This document shows positions 15,881-25,162 of a stretch of 64,000 nt of DNA, in pieces. Positions within the stretch are counted from its first letter, which is position 1; every line of letters begins with the position of its first letter. Made by a program: the position numbers and the translations under genes. The notes under the pieces were generated by a model. It was not told where the DNA came from, did not search any database, and worked only from the letters and a program-made list of their open reading frames with translations. Source of the DNA: Euzebyales bacterium (GTDB lineage: Bacteria > Actinomycetota > Nitriliruptoria > Euzebyales > JAHELV01); NCBI GenBank assembly GCA_035461305.1, contig DATHVN010000090.1, forward strand, positions 1-64,000, read 5' to 3'.

Positions 15881-18778
15881 CTACGGGATGGCGGTGGCGT
15901 CGAACTGGGGTCCATCGTCGACCGCGTCGCCCCCGCGTCCGACGGGCACGGCCACGGTCATCTCGCCGCTGCAGCTGCCACCGGACGTGTCCGTCGCGGT
16001 GAAGCCGATCGTGTAGACCCGGCCGTTGCCGCCACCCACGCGCTCGGCACGGACCTCGGCCGTCCCGGTGCCGATCCCCCGGCCGTCAGGAGCGGTGTCG
16101 CCGCTGTCCGCCGCGTCGACCGCTTCGTCGGAGAAGATGCTGTCGACGGTGATCGTGACCGGGTCGCCCTCGGGGTCGGTGACCGCCTCCACGGTGATCG
16201 GGACGAACCGGTGGTTCGGCGGGAACAGCCGGTCTGGATCGGCCACAGCTGCGTCGCACACCGGTGACGCGTTGAGGTCCAGCCCCACGATCACCGGGTC
16301 GTGGTCCGACGACCGGTACGCGTTCGGTTCGTACAGTGCGTCCTGCCCGTCACTCTTGAACGTCGTGTCGTAGTCGAGGAGGTCGGGCTCGTCGGCGTTA
16401 ATGTGCCACGCCGTGGCGTCCACGACCTGCGGGGTGAGCGTCCCGCTGGACAACGCGTAGTCGAGGTAACCGAGCAGCCCGTCGAACACGTACGTGTAGG
16501 CGAGCTCACCCTCGTAGGCGAAGAGCAGGTCGGTGTGGTCGTCGTCGGTCCCAGACACGTCGTCCGCGCCGTCGCGGACCGCGTCGATCGGGTCCTCCTT
16601 GTCGTAGCTGTTGAGGTCACCGACGATCAGGGTGTCCGCGTCGCCACTTCCGGTCGGGTCCGTCGCCAGCCAGTCGACGAGGGCCTCCGCGGCCTGCGTG
16701 CGGGTCTGGTTGCAGTTGCCCTGTCCGTCGCCGACGTCGGGGTCGCCGACGTCGTTGCAGTCCGAGCCCTTCGACTTGAGGTGGTTGACGGCGATCGTGA
16801 ACACCCCGCCGTCACCGTCGGCGAAGGTCTGTGCGAGGACCGGCCGGTTGAACGTGCCGAGGAACCGCGGATCGACCGACGAGTCGAGGATCGCGAAGTC
16901 ACCGACCGGCGTGACCGCCGCCGGCTTGTAGATGATGCCGACCTTGATCGCATCCGTGCCGATGGTGCCGGTGTCGATGTAGTCGTACGTCCCCGCACCG
17001 AGCTGGGCGTTCAGGCCCGCGACGATGTCGGCGAGCGGCGACACATCGGTCGTGTTCTCCATCTCGATGAGCCCGAACACGTCGGCCTCGACCTCGGCCA
17101 GCGCGGCCAGGATCTTGGCGCGCTGGCGCTCGAACTCCTCCGCATCGTCGGCGCCGCGGCACTCCTGGTCACGGAGCGGCCCACAGATGTCGTTCACTCC
17201 GTCGTCGAGCGTCAGGAAGTAGTTCAGCACATTGAACGTCGCCACGGTGACGTCGCCGCCGATGTCATCCGGCGCTGCGGGCCGTGGGTTCTCGACCGTG
17301 TGCTCCGCGGGTGCCGTCGGCTGGACGCGGTACAGGCCGAAGGTGTCGTCGATCACGCCGATCGTGCCGGTCAGGGTGTCGCCGCCGCGGAACCGGTTGG
17401 ACAGCGAGAACGGCTCCCCGTTCGGATGGCGCGTGGCGGGGGGGTTCTGGACGCTCAGACCGTCGTCGAGCGTGATCCGGCGCAGCGCGATCTGCTTGGC
17501 GAGCGCGACAGCCGCAGACCCTGGCTCGACGACTGCGGTCGGCTGGAACAGGCGATCGTCGCCCAGGTCCGGGTCGTCGAACGGCAGCGACAGCACGATC
17601 TCACCGAAGCGGTCGTAGTTGAAGTACTCCGAGATGACGAGGTCCTGGGGGAAGGTCGCGCGCATTCCCTCGTAGCGCTCGTAGGCGTCCGGTGAGGAGA
17701 CCGGCAGCTGCGCCGTCGCCGGCGTCGGAAGCGACGCCTCGCCACAGACCTCGAGCCCGCTCACGCCAGTCAGCTCGGTCAGCGACGACGCGCCGCCGGA
17801 CGTCTCGAACTCGACCACGCTGACCAGCATGCGCACAACGTCGCCGACCGCCACGGCCGCGTCGTCGTCGAAGACGAACACACCCTCAGACGTCGCCGGG
17901 TCGTCGTCGGTGTCGTCCTCCTCTTCCTGGACGTAGAACCCCCCGAGATCGCCGTCCTCGCCGGTCGCGCCGGTCTGGAAGTCGCCGACCACGACTCCCT
18001 CGACAACGGCTCGCGCACCCACCAGCGGGCTGGTGGCGCCGTCGCCCTGCACGTCGTGGATGAGCGTCGCATCGTCGCCGCACGCACCCAGCACGACGCC
18101 ATCGTCGAGCTCGGTCGTGTTCTCCGCGCCAGGCGTGTTCACCGCCTCGCCATCCTGCAGGGTGCCGGCGAACCCGGGGATGCCCGCGAGCTCGAAGTCG
18201 TTGCGCGTCCAGTCCGCGACCGCGTCGGTGTCGGTCGCGTCCGGGATGCGCGATGCGCCACCCGGCGCGAAGGACATGCCGTCGAAGCCCGATGTCAGCA
18301 CCACATCGGTGTAGGTCCGGTCGCCGCTGCCGCCATCGGACGCCGCGACGGCGTCGACCAGCGTCGTCCACGGCGTCGTGTCGACCGTGCCGTCGTCGTC
18401 GGCGTCGAGGTCGTCGCCCAGGCTGCCACTGAAGCCCGCGACGAGCAGCAGCGTCACCGTGCCATTCTCGATCTCATTGTCCAAGAAGCCCGTGGTCCAG
18501 TAGCCGTCGGCGTTGGGGGCACCGACTGGGAGCACGGCGTCGACGGTGCCCGTGCCGCCGCCGTCGCCCTCGACCTCGAGCACCGTCAGGTCGCCGGGAC
18601 CGTCGGACGCCAGTGCCGTCACCTCGACGTACTCGAAGGTGTCGGCCCCCGTGTGGTTCGCGACGAACTCGTTGATGACCGGACCAGCCGTCTGCGCGCT
18701 TGCCGCCCCCGGCAGCATCGTCGCCACCATGACGAGCGCCGTGCCGATGACCACGTGCACGGTCCGCCGAACACCCAT
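15881..18778 (-). CDS. Secreted ExeM/NucH-like extracellular nuclease
   Basis: From ATG 18778 (GGGGAG upstream) this is a 965-residue exported protein. It has a signal peptide (1-28, ending GAASAQ), a lamin-tail domain (about 33-190, INEFVANHTGADTFEYVEVT) and an OB-fold-like part (about 225-365). The endonuclease/exonuclease/phosphatase domain runs from about 500 to 850: VATFNVLNYF, LIEMENT, VNHLKSKGSDCNDVGD, and the terminal catalytic SDHDPVIVGLDL. A beta-rich tail (FPPNHRFVPITVEAVTDPEG) follows. ExeM-type enzymes degrade extracellular DNA in biofilms or for nutrition. No sortase or membrane anchor is visible, so it is probably released. It stands alone between two terminators and a divergent dehydrogenase. 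Confidence 0.92.
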   Translation of the reverse strand: MGVRRTVHVVIGTALVMVATMLPGAASAQTAGPVINEFVANHTGADTFEYVEVTALASDGPGDLTVLEVEGDGGGTGTVDAVLPVGAPNADGYWTTGFLDNEIENGTVTLLLVAGFSGSLGDDLDADDDGTVDTTPWTTLVDAVAASDGGSGDRTYTDVVLTSGFDGMSFAPGGASRIPDATDTDAVADWTRNDFELAGIPGFAGTLQDGEAVNTPGAENTTELDDGVVLGACGDDATLIHDVQGDGATSPLVGARAVVEGVVVGDFQTGATGEDGDLGGFYVQEEEDDTDDDPATSEGVFVFDDDAAVAVGDVVRMLVSVVEFETSGGASSLTELTGVSGLEVCGEASLPTPATAQLPVSSPDAYERYEGMRATFPQDLVISEYFNYDRFGEIVLSLPFDDPDLGDDRLFQPTAVVEPGSAAVALAKQIALRRITLDDGLSVQNPPATRHPNGEPFSLSNRFRGGDTLTGTIGVIDDTFGLYRVQPTAPAEHTVENPRPAAPDDIGGDVTVATFNVLNYFLTLDDGVNDICGPLRDQECRGADDAEEFERQRAKILAALAEVEADVFGLIEMENTTDVSPLADIVAGLNAQLGAGTYDYIDTGTIGTDAIKVGIIYKPAAVTPVGDFAILDSSVDPRFLGTFNRPVLAQTFADGDGGVFTIAVNHLKSKGSDCNDVGDPDVGDGQGNCNQTRTQAAEALVDWLATDPTGSGDADTLIVGDLNSYDKEDPIDAVRDGADDVSGTDDDHTDLLFAYEGELAYTYVFDGLLGYLDYALSSGTLTPQVVDATAWHINADEPDLLDYDTTFKSDGQDALYEPNAYRSSDHDPVIVGLDLNASPVCDAAVADPDRLFPPNHRFVPITVEAVTDPEGDPVTITVDSIFSDEAVDAADSGDTAPDGRGIGTGTAEVRAERVGGGNGRVYTIGFTATDTSGGSCSGEMTVAVPVGRGGDAVDDGPQFDATAIP

Positions 18779-18932
18779 GCCGCCGCTCCCCTGCTCCCGC
18801 TGGTGGGCGCTGACCGCACGCCCTGGCGTGGGGCACCATAGCAACCCGACCCGGCCGTTTGGTCAACTCCCCCGCGACGTACGCTGAGCGCAGCCGGTCA
18901 CGCCGCTGACCGCGCCGCACCGAGGAGACCCC

Positions 18933-20075
18933 GTGAGCCTGTCGTTCGCCCTGGCACCCGAGCAGGAGGAGTTCCGCGCCGTCGTCGGCGACTTCGCCGA
19001 CGAGGTGATCGCCCCAGTCGCCGACGACATCAACGCACAGGGCCGGTTCCCCACCGACATCGTCCGCCGCATGGCTGAGGTGGGCTTGTTCGGCATCCCG
19101 TTCGACGAGCGTTACGACGGCATGGGCGGGGACTTCCTGACGCTGTGCCTGGCGATCGAGGAGATCGGCCGCGTCGACCAGTCCCTGGGCATCACGCTCG
19201 AGGCCGCGGTGGGGCTCGGAGCGGCGCCGCTCGACGGGTTCGGCACCGACGAGCAGAAGGAGCGCTGGCTGCCGGAGCTGTGCCGCGGCGAGCGGATCGG
19301 CGCGTTCGGGCTGTCCGAGCCGGGCGGCGGATCCGACAACCTCGGCGGCACGACGACCCGTGCGGCGCGCGACGGCGACGACTGGGTCATCAACGGCTCG
19401 AAGGTGTTCATCACCAACGCGGGCACCGAGCTCACATCGATCATCACGGTCACGGCGTGGACCGGCGACGACGAGATGACCGCGATCATCGTGCCCGCCG
19501 GCGCGCCGGGGCTGACCGTCGCACCCCCCTACCGCAAGGTGGGCTGGCACGCATCGGACACCCGCGAACTGGCGTTCAGCGACCTGCGCGTCCCGGTCGC
19601 CAACACACTCGGCGAGGTCGGCGCGGGGTTCCGCCAGTTCCTGCAGATCCTCGACGACGGGCGCATCGCCATCGCGGCGCTGGCGACCGGCCTGATCCAG
19701 GGCTGCATCGACGAGTGCGTCCGCTACGCCTCCGAACGCACCGCGTTCGGACGCCCGATCGGCGAGCACCAGGCGATCGCCTTCAAGATCGCCGACTTCG
19801 AGGTCGCCGCGCAGGCATCACGGCACCTGTACTACAACGCCGCCTGGCGCCGGGAACAGGGCCTGCCCTACAAGAAGGAGGCGTCGATCGCGAAGCTGTA
19901 CTCGTCCGAGCAGGCCGTCACGGCCGCGCGCGAGGCCACGCAGATCTTCGGCGGCTACGGCTTCATGACCGAGTCGCGCGTCGGTCGCTTCTACCAGGAC
20001 GCCAAGGTGCTCGAGATCGGCGAGGGCACCTCGGAGATCCAGCGCATCCTGATCGCCCGCGAGCTCGGCCTGTAG
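18933..20075 (+). CDS. Acyl-CoA dehydrogenase
   Basis: The 380-residue flavoenzyme has the family layout. There is an N-terminal helical domain, then the FAD/substrate motif (GAFGLSEPGGGSD near 123-135, WVINGSKVFITNAG near 149-162). The C-terminal bundle contains RTAFGRPIGEHQAIAFKIAD, QIFGGYGF and EIGEGTSEIQRILIAREL. The catalytic Glu of most short-chain and butyryl types is in the EGTSE loop. It oxidises an acyl-CoA to the enoyl-CoA; chain length cannot be read. It starts at GTG 18933 with GAGGAGACCCC before it. No other beta-oxidation gene is next to it. Confidence 0.93.
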   Translation: MSLSFALAPEQEEFRAVVGDFADEVIAPVADDINAQGRFPTDIVRRMAEVGLFGIPFDERYDGMGGDFLTLCLAIEEIGRVDQSLGITLEAAVGLGAAPLDGFGTDEQKERWLPELCRGERIGAFGLSEPGGGSDNLGGTTTRAARDGDDWVINGSKVFITNAGTELTSIITVTAWTGDDEMTAIIVPAGAPGLTVAPPYRKVGWHASDTRELAFSDLRVPVANTLGEVGAGFRQFLQILDDGRIAIAALATGLIQGCIDECVRYASERTAFGRPIGEHQAIAFKIADFEVAAQASRHLYYNAAWRREQGLPYKKEASIAKLYSSEQAVTAAREATQIFGGYGFMTESRVGRFYQDAKVLEIGEGTSEIQRILIARELGL

Positions 20076-20094
20076 ACCCGCCTCCGACCCAGAC

Positions 20095-20275
20095 CCCCGC
20101 CGCCACGATCGGCCCGGACCCGACCCCCACCCCGCCGCCAGATCGGCCCGGACCCGACCCCCACCCCGCCGCCACGATCGGCCTGGACCCGAGCCTCACC
20201 CCGCCACGATCGGCCCGGACCCGACCCTCACCCCGCCGCCACGATCGGCCCGGACCCGACCCCGCCCACGCCCGG
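20095..20275. repeat. Intergenic tandem repeat of about 34 bp, five copies
   Basis: Five copies of a unit close to CGCCACGATCGGCCCGGACC plus a GACCCCCACCC tail follow one another, with GATC anchors at 20107, 20141, 20176, 20208 and 20243 (spacing 34, 35, 32, 35). It fills most of the gap between the acyl-CoA dehydrogenase stop and the convergent gene. The spacing is not a multiple of three, there are no unique spacers, and no gene is supported. The remainder of the gap to 20432 holds nothing I recognise. Confidence 0.85.
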
Positions 20276-20432
20276 ACCGGACCCAGGTGCACTTCGGGTC
20301 GGATGCGACCTGATCCGCACCGGGGGCGCACGTCGGGCACGCGCGCCCATCGCCGCCACAACCGCCCCGGGTGCCCTACCGGCATACCTGACCACGCCCG
20401 CACTCAGGCGCATCCTCGGCACGTCGGCGGGC

Positions 20433-21374
20433 TCACGGGCCGAGTGCGGCGCACACCCTGGGCCACTCTTCCAGCGCCTGCCGCACCGCTGCGACGAAGC
20501 CCGGCCAGTCGCGGTCGTAGCGACGCCAACCGACACGCAGGCATCGCCACCGTGCCGTGGTGTATGCGTGGTCCTTGCGATGATCGAGATCGAGGGCACG
20601 CTGGTCGGCGTGGTGTGCCAGAGAGTCGCACTCGATGCACACCCGGGCCGAGGCGAACGTGATGTCGGGATGCAGCCGTCGCCCCTCCACGGTCACCGGT
20701 GTCGGTGTCGGGTCCGGGCTGAGACCATCTGCTACCAGCCGCCGGTGGACGAGGTCGGACAATACCGAATCGGCCCCGACCTCGGTGACGGCCGCGATCG
20801 CGTCGAGCAGCCGGCGGCGGCCGGGCAGCGTCGGCGTGGCCAGCGCCGCTCGTTCGCCCACCTCCGCCGGTTGAGCGATGCCGCGCTGACGGGCGTCGAT
20901 CAGCATCGCGCGCAGTTCTGGGTCATCCAGGGTCGCGGGCGCCGCGTCGAGGAAGGCCCGCGGGGGTGTGGTGCACCGGAGGCCGCGCACGACGGTGATG
21001 TCATCAGTGCGCAGCGTGCGCGACCGGACCACGTCCACGGCATGCAGCCTCCGGGCCCGGCGGCCGTGCGGTACGACCAGCATCAGGCGCGCCGGCTGGC
21101 GGTCCACGACCCCATGCACGTGGAGTGCGGTCACACCGGTGGCCGCGGCGTGCGGGCCGACGGCCAGCAGTGCGGCGCTGAGACGCGGCATCGGCCCCCA
21201 GATCGCGCCCGGGACCACGTACACACCACGATGTGGCTGCTGCCACCGTTCGGATCGGACACGACGGGTGAACGTGCGGTCGTTGATCCCCCGCTGTCGA
21301 GCCTGGGCTCTCGCGATCACGCCCCACTGGTGCGTGGCGAGTTCGAACAGGGCGATCCACGAGTTGTCCGGCAT
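20433..21374 (-). CDS. AbiEi-like N-terminal and DUF559-like endonuclease-fold protein
   Basis: The ATG at 21374 gives 313 residues. Residues about 1-110 resemble the AbiEi antitoxin/winged-helix start (ATHQWGVIARAQARQRGIND, RWQQPHRGVYVVPG). The last third resembles a Vsr-like DUF559 PD-(D/E)XK fold (LHPDITFASARVCIECDS, then DHRKDHAYTTARWRCLRVGW). The usual IEVDG core is IECDS, so catalysis is uncertain. Such proteins are common, often in many copies, in actinobacteria and have no settled role. No toxin partner lies next to it. The open frame continues upstream to 21845 into a pseudogene and is not part of this protein. Confidence 0.75.
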   Translation of the reverse strand: MPDNSWIALFELATHQWGVIARAQARQRGINDRTFTRRVRSERWQQPHRGVYVVPGAIWGPMPRLSAALLAVGPHAAATGVTALHVHGVVDRQPARLMLVVPHGRRARRLHAVDVVRSRTLRTDDITVVRGLRCTTPPRAFLDAAPATLDDPELRAMLIDARQRGIAQPAEVGERAALATPTLPGRRRLLDAIAAVTEVGADSVLSDLVHRRLVADGLSPDPTPTPVTVEGRRLHPDITFASARVCIECDSLAHHADQRALDLDHRKDHAYTTARWRCLRVGWRRYDRDWPGFVAAVRQALEEWPRVCAALGP

Positions 21375-21703
21375 GCCGCGCGACGATGCCCACTCTCGCG
21401 GTGGACGTCGAGCGCCGACCGCCTCTGGCCGTGGACAAGTGCGCGCCACAACAGCACCCGGGCGCGCTCCGAGCCAGATCCGACCGCAACCGCACCCGGG
21501 TACGGTTCGGGCGCCCCGGCCGGCGGGCGGGCAGTTCAGCGGGCGTGGTGGGACGTATGGCAGGTGGGTGGCACTTGCGCCGGCCGGGCTCGGCGACTGG
21601 CCGGCGTGGCGGAGGCGAAGCAGCGGGGGTAGCGGGACGCAGCGACGGGCCGGCGCAACGCGGCACGGGGACGCCCGCCGGGAGCGGGCGTCCCCCCGTC
21701 GCC

Positions 21704-22242
21704 CTACCGGCCGCGCAACCGCGGCCGCAGGATGAACAGCCCGCGATCCATGCTGCTCACGCCCCACGATCCCCTCCTGACGGAAGTAGGGGTAGTTGCT
21801 CCACGGCCCGCCCTCGAACGTCGGGCTGTCGTTCTCCGGATACATGTCGAAGTACGCGACCTGTGGCAGCTCTCCCTCAGCGACGTTGCTGGTATCGAAG
21901 ACGCGATAGCCCGACGTCTAGTTCGCAGCGTGCAGGTAGCGGCCCTCGGTGTACTCGTTGTGCCCGATCGACGTGGTGCCGTGGTTGACATGCGGCGGCT
22001 CGCTCAATGTGTCAAGGTCGCGCACGTCGAAGATCCGGTCCGTCGTGCCCGCGACCTGCCCGAACTCCTCGTCGAGTTCGTCGTTGTGCAGGAAGTACTG
22101 CTGATCCGGCGTCAGCCACCCCTGATGGATGTAACCGTCATCTTCGTACTCGTACCGCGCCAGCGGCACCGGGTTGTCCTTGTCGGTGACGTCGACTAAG
22201 GATCATCGACGCCACGACGAACATTGCCAGTCGTTTCCGCAT
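21704..22242 (-). pseudogene. Choice-of-anchor-B / LVIVD-repeat protein, internally deleted and broken
   Basis: A start with a signal-peptide opening (MRKRLAMFVVASMIL, ATG 22242) is joined after 15 residues, out of frame, to the C-terminal part of a choice-of-anchor-B-type secreted protein (DVTDKDNPVPLARYEYEDDG, HQGWLTPDQQYFLHNDELDE, TTDRIFDVRDLD). The body, several hundred residues in intact relatives, is missing. Further on, the codon after YLHAAN is TAG at about 21918, where a tyrosine is expected. The frame resumes as TSGYRVFDTSNVAEGELPQ to YPYFRQEG, then shifts by one base near 21770 before the last part (GVSSMDRGLFILRPRLRGR) ends at 21704. This is a decayed gene, not one sequence error. 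Confidence 0.8.
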
Positions 22243-22393
22243 GTGAAGCCCCCTTGGCGAATGGTGCGGATCGCGCAGCTGATCATCAGGTACCAGGCGC
22301 CACTTGATGACAACACTTCGTTGAACCCGACGCCACACGAGTGAACCTGTGGCACGTCCATGACACGGCCCGTGCGGACCGCCGGAGGCTGGA

Positions 22394-23869
22394 TCAGGCC
22401 GTGACCGGGCGCAGGGGGACGCGCAGCTCGACGATCGTGCCGGGGTCACCGCGGCACACCTCGAAGGTGCCTCCGAGCTCGGTCTCCAGCAGCGTCCTGG
22501 CGATCCGCAGGCCGAGGTTGGCGATGTCGTCGAGCGAGGTGCCTTCCGGCAGCCCCACGCCGTTGTCGGCGACCACGACGCGCAGCTCGTCGCCGCCGCG
22601 GTCGAAGTGGACCGACACGTGGGCGTCGCCCTTCGGCGGCTCCTGGTCGTAGGGGAACGCGTGCTCGACGCAGTTCTGCAGCAGCTCCGCGATCACGAGC
22701 GCCAGCGGCGTCGCCACCTCGGCCGACAGCTCGTCGGGATCACCGGTCAGCTCGAACTCGATCGGCATGTCGGGGCCGACCAGTCCCTGCGCAAGCATGT
22801 CGACGATGCGGTGGGTGATCTTGATGAACGGCACCCGCTGGCGCGCCTCCTCGCTCAGCGTCTCGTGCACGAGCGCGATCGACGTGATCCGCCGGACGCT
22901 CTCGCTCAGCGCGGCCCGCGCCTCGTCGCTCTTGAGCCTTCGAGCCTGCAGCCGCAGCAGCGCCGCGACGGTCTGCAGGTTGTTCTTGACGCGGTGGTGG
23001 ATCTCCCGGATCGTGGCGTCCTTGACCATGAGCGCACGCTCGTGCTGGCGCAGCTCCGTCACCTCGCGCACCAGCAGCAGCGCGCCGATGATGCGGCGGT
23101 TGGCGATCAGCGGGATGAACCGGCGGATGACGACGGCGTCGTTGACCTCGACCTCGGCGTCGACGGGGATGCCCGTCCGCAGGCTCTCCAGCAGCTGGCG
23201 GGGCTCGGGATCCAGCCGCTCGATGTGCGAGCCCATCACCGAATCGAGGCTACCCAGACGCCGGTAGGCCGAGATGGCGTTCGGCGACGCGAACCCGACC
23301 ACGCCGTCGGCGTCCACGCGGATGATGCCGTCCCCGACCCGCGGGGCGAGCTCACGCTCCTCGCGGCTGGCGTCCGGGTGCGGCAGCGTGCCCTCGGCCA
23401 TCATCTGGGCCAGCTCGCCTGCGGTCTGCAGGTAGGTCAGCTCGAGCTGCGACGGCGCGCGGGCGGTCGACACGTTGGACTCCCGCGTGATGACCGCGAT
23501 CACCTCACCGCGGAAGCGAATGGGAATCGCCTCCTCACGGACCGGGACACCGGTGGACCAGTCAGGGTCGGCATCGCGGATGACGCGCTGCTCGACCAGG
23601 GCCCGACCGACCATGGGTCGCGCGCTCGTCGGGAACACCTGGCCGACCAGGTCCTCGGTGTAGATCGTCTGGGTCGTGTAGGGCCGCATCTGGCCGACGC
23701 ACAGGTACGCGGGGCTGCCGTCCGCTAGCTTGCAGCGCACCCACAGCAGCAGGTCGGCGAAGGACATGTCGGCGAGCGTCTGCCACTCCCCCAGCAGGGC
23801 CTGCAGGTGGTCGACCGCGTCGGCCGACAGCGCGCTGCGGTGCGCCAGCAGGTTCTCCAGCAGCGTCAC
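22394..23869 (-). CDS. pdtaS: PdtaS-like cytosolic sensor histidine kinase
   Basis: The 491-residue soluble kinase has an N-terminal GAF-like domain (about 1-155), a PAS domain (about 178-275) and the HisKA_2 box IREIHHRVKNNLQTVAALLR with the phosphorylated His at 291 or 292. An HWE/HATPase_c domain follows (about 375-490, LVIAELLQNCVEHAF, VVVADNGVGLPEG). This is the domain order of mycobacterial PdtaS, which phosphorylates PdtaR, an antitermination regulator of the ANTAR type. No response regulator is next to it, so PdtaR should be elsewhere. There is no membrane segment. Confidence 0.92.
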   Translation of the reverse strand: MTLLENLLAHRSALSADAVDHLQALLGEWQTLADMSFADLLLWVRCKLADGSPAYLCVGQMRPYTTQTIYTEDLVGQVFPTSARPMVGRALVEQRVIRDADPDWSTGVPVREEAIPIRFRGEVIAVITRESNVSTARAPSQLELTYLQTAGELAQMMAEGTLPHPDASREERELAPRVGDGIIRVDADGVVGFASPNAISAYRRLGSLDSVMGSHIERLDPEPRQLLESLRTGIPVDAEVEVNDAVVIRRFIPLIANRRIIGALLLVREVTELRQHERALMVKDATIREIHHRVKNNLQTVAALLRLQARRLKSDEARAALSESVRRITSIALVHETLSEEARQRVPFIKITHRIVDMLAQGLVGPDMPIEFELTGDPDELSAEVATPLALVIAELLQNCVEHAFPYDQEPPKGDAHVSVHFDRGGDELRVVVADNGVGLPEGTSLDDIANLGLRIARTLLETELGGTFEVCRGDPGTIVELRVPLRPVTA

Positions 23870-23887
23870 GTCGCCACCCTCCCGTGT

Positions 23888-25162
23888 CTACTCACGCCAG
23901 CCACCCGCCGCGCTCGTCCGCTCGGGGCCACCGACGACTCGCACGACCTCGTCAGAGCCCGGCCGCCACAGGTACAGATCACCGACGAACGGCGACAGGC
24001 CCACGTGGTCCAACGCCGGCCACATGCCGTCGAGGGCCACCGTGACGGTCGCACTCACCGCGTCCCCGATCAGCCCCTCCGTTGGATGCACACCGCTGGG
24101 CAGGTCGACCGACAGGATCGGTGCGGTGTGAGCCCGCAGCGCCAACATCATCTCCAGCGGCGTCCCCCGCAACCGTCCCTGCAGTCCACCGCCGACCAGC
24201 GCGTCGATGAACAGGTCGGCCCCGGGCAGTGTGCCGGTGAACGGCACGGCAGGCGAACCGGCGTCCGCGGCCGCCGTGACGACGCTCACCCGCGCGCCCG
24301 TCGCGATCAGGAGGCGTGCGGCCGCGAGGCCGACCGCACCGGTCCCGCCTGTCCCGGCCAGGACCACGATGTGCCCCGCCGGCTCTGGCAGGCGGCCGAC
24401 CGCCGCCGCGACCGCGCGTCCGGCGGCGTCGACGTTGGCGAGCGCGGGAGGTCCCGGCGCTGTGAGGCCGTGCCGCGGGCGGGTGGCGGTGCCGGGCAGA
24501 CGCGCCGGGGCGACACGGCGCTCGAGGCGGGGATCCAGCCAGGGCATCACCTCCTGCTCGTCGGGCAGGTCACCTGGATCGGTCCCAGCGCGCCAGTCCG
24601 GTTCGAGCACGTCGAGCAGCACCGTCACGACCATGCCGGTGGCGCCCCAGAGGGTGTGGTCACCATCGAGCGCCCACGCCCACGACCAGCCGGTGGCCGA
24701 CAGCCTGACCTTGCGCCAGCGTGACCGGTGGGTCAGGGCCGACAGCGGCGCGTGGACGATCGCCGCGACCTCCGCCTCCTGCGCCTCCAGCGGGTGAGGC
24801 GCGTGCCACCTGGCGACGACCGGCGCCATCCAGAACCGCGAGGGTGGGATGAAGAACGCTGGCAGGCGCCCGACGACCTCCACCGTCGAAGGCCGCAGAC
24901 CGATCTCCTCGGCGGCTTCGCGCAGCGCCGCCGACCGGGTCGTCTCCCACGACTCCCGTCGCCCACCGGGGAACGAGACCTGCCCGGGATGCGTGGGCAG
25001 ATCGTCGCGGCGGCGGGTGAGCACGAAGACCAGGTCGTCGTTGCGCTCCTCGAGCAGCACGAGCACCGCGCCGACCCGGGCGGTCGTCGCGCCGACATCC
25101 GTCGCACGCAGCTCGGCAAGGCCTGTTCGCAGCCTGTGCCACCGGCGCGCGTTGGCGCTCAC
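23888..25162 (-). CDS. Fusion of NUDIX hydrolase and YjeF_N (NAD(P)H-hydrate epimerase-like) domain
   Basis: GTG 25162 overlaps the stop of the next gene upstream (GTGA), which fixes the start and gives 424 residues. Residues about 25-190 are a NUDIX domain of the CoA-pyrophosphatase type (VSFPGGRRES, then AALREAAEEIGL; the G-x5-E-x7-REAAEEIG box is complete). Residues about 240-415 match the YjeF_N epimerase fold (AGTGGTGAVGLAAARLL, DALVGGGLQGRLRG, SVDLPSGVHPTEG). The epimerase's NNGGDG loop is GTGGTG here, so the acidic residue is gone and activity may be lost or changed. NUDIX and epimerase are both metabolite-repair activities on nucleotide cofactors, so the fusion makes functional sense. 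It is last in the cluster ftsB-GNAT-DUF501-ppx. Confidence 0.85.
   Translation of the reverse strand: MSANARRWHRLRTGLAELRATDVGATTARVGAVLVLLEERNDDLVFVLTRRRDDLPTHPGQVSFPGGRRESWETTRSAALREAAEEIGLRPSTVEVVGRLPAFFIPPSRFWMAPVVARWHAPHPLEAQEAEVAAIVHAPLSALTHRSRWRKVRLSATGWSWAWALDGDHTLWGATGMVVTVLLDVLEPDWRAGTDPGDLPDEQEVMPWLDPRLERRVAPARLPGTATRPRHGLTAPGPPALANVDAAGRAVAAAVGRLPEPAGHIVVLAGTGGTGAVGLAAARLLIATGARVSVVTAAADAGSPAVPFTGTLPGADLFIDALVGGGLQGRLRGTPLEMMLALRAHTAPILSVDLPSGVHPTEGLIGDAVSATVTVALDGMWPALDHVGLSPFVGDLYLWRPGSDEVVRVVGGPERTSAAGGWRE

Noticed and set aside
20095-20275. Possible CRISPR array
   Set aside because: The repeats follow each other without unique spacers, and no cas gene is present.
20433-21374. 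AbiE-type toxin-antitoxin pair
   Set aside because: Only an AbiEi-like domain fused to a nuclease-like fold is present; no AbiEii toxin gene is adjacent.
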